The notes under the pieces: generated by a model
Databases searched by the model: none
What the model saw: only the letters and a program-made list of their open reading frames with translations
Told to the model about the DNA's origin: nothing
Program-made: the position numbers and the translations under genes
Shown here: positions 6,365 through 6,567 of the stretch, one piece after another
Numbering within the stretch: the stretch's first letter is position 1
How the letters are laid out: each line of letters begins with the position of its first letter
Assembly (NCBI GenBank): GCA_015711875.1
Contig: MU158544.1
Location: 1-6,567 of the forward strand
Direction: 5' to 3'
Length of the DNA: 6,567 nt
Source of the DNA: Candidatus Solincola jinzensis
GTDB lineage: Bacteria; Actinomycetota; Geothermincolia; Geothermincolales; RBG-13-55-18

Positions 6365-6567
6365 AGGACATCCATGGATAGCCGCTTCAAGCGTCCAGCG
6401 CGCTCCCGTCCCCGCTTCCCTCTCATACTTCCCCTTTGCCCAGGCCACCGGCATATCGCGCAGGGTCCCGGATTGCCTCACGACCGCGAAAATGAAAGCC
6501 CGTGCAAGCCGCCAGGCTTCTTCCCCGGGTCGCTGAAACCAGTGTAGCCCCCATGGCTGACACGCAA
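6365..6567. other. region upstream of dgt, no recognised gene
   Basis: On the minus strand one frame stays open from the window edge (6565) to the TGA at 6362-6364, which would give a C-terminal fragment of about 67 residues with many Trp and Arg. It matches no family I know and its third codon positions are less GC-rich than those of dgt or dnaG. The plus-strand frame across this stretch is the antisense shadow of dgt running on. The dgt operon promoter probably lies here, but I cannot pick out a convincing -35/-10 pair. Confidence 0.4.

Noticed and set aside
6370..6379. Perfect palindrome ATCCATGGAT upstream of dgt
   Set aside because: Single copy with no extended symmetry; within chance expectation.
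5255..6547. 430-residue open frame on the plus strand opposite dgt
   Set aside because: It is the antisense shadow of dgt; the minus-strand dGTPase motifs are unambiguous and the plus product has no recognisable domain.
1..6567. CRISPR array, tRNA, rRNA or insertion sequence
   Set aside because: No regularly spaced repeats, no tRNA-like folds or rRNA sequence noticed, and no transposase recognised by reading the sequence and its translations.

Overview
The window looks like chromosomal core DNA from a GC-rich bacterium. The gene order dgt-dnaG-rpoD (all on the minus strand) suggests a deep-branching Gram-positive lineage. Mycobacteria and relatives pair dgt with dnaG, while Firmicutes pair dnaG with rpoD; having all three together would fit an early-branching actinobacterium. 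That placement is inference from gene order and protein style, not from a search.

Layout from left to right. Positions 1-387 (+) hold the C-terminal end of a YVTN-type beta-propeller protein that begins outside the window. Positions 388-1040 are a long stretch with no gene I can support; it includes an 80-base element bounded by 13-base inverted repeats (829-908). Positions 1054-1470 (+) encode a small secreted lipoprotein with a good ribosome binding site. Positions 1471-1826 are a convergent intergenic region with no clear terminator. Positions 1827-2090 (-) encode a small protein with one membrane helix and a four-cysteine zinc ribbon. Positions 2091-2249 contain two perfect stem-loops and a palindrome between rpoD and the zinc-ribbon gene. 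Positions 2250-3446 (-) are rpoD, 3505-5325 (-) dnaG and 5336-6340 (-) dgt. The last 227 bases lie upstream of dgt and hold no gene I can recognise.

The three large genes form a macromolecular-synthesis type operon read from right to left. Dgt hydrolyses dNTPs, DnaG makes replication primers, and RpoD is the principal sigma factor, so nucleotide pool control, replication priming and transcription initiation are encoded together. The dgt and dnaG genes are 10 bases apart and probably translationally coupled. The dnaG-rpoD gap is 58 bases. All three proteins look intact with their key residues present.

I do not see a new defence, mobile or RNA-guided system. The observations most worth checking are the 10-base palindrome AGGATATCCT occurring on both sides of rpoD, the tandem stem-loops ahead of the zinc-ribbon gene, the 829-908 inverted-repeat element, and the co-location of a zinc-ribbon membrane protein with the sigma factor gene.
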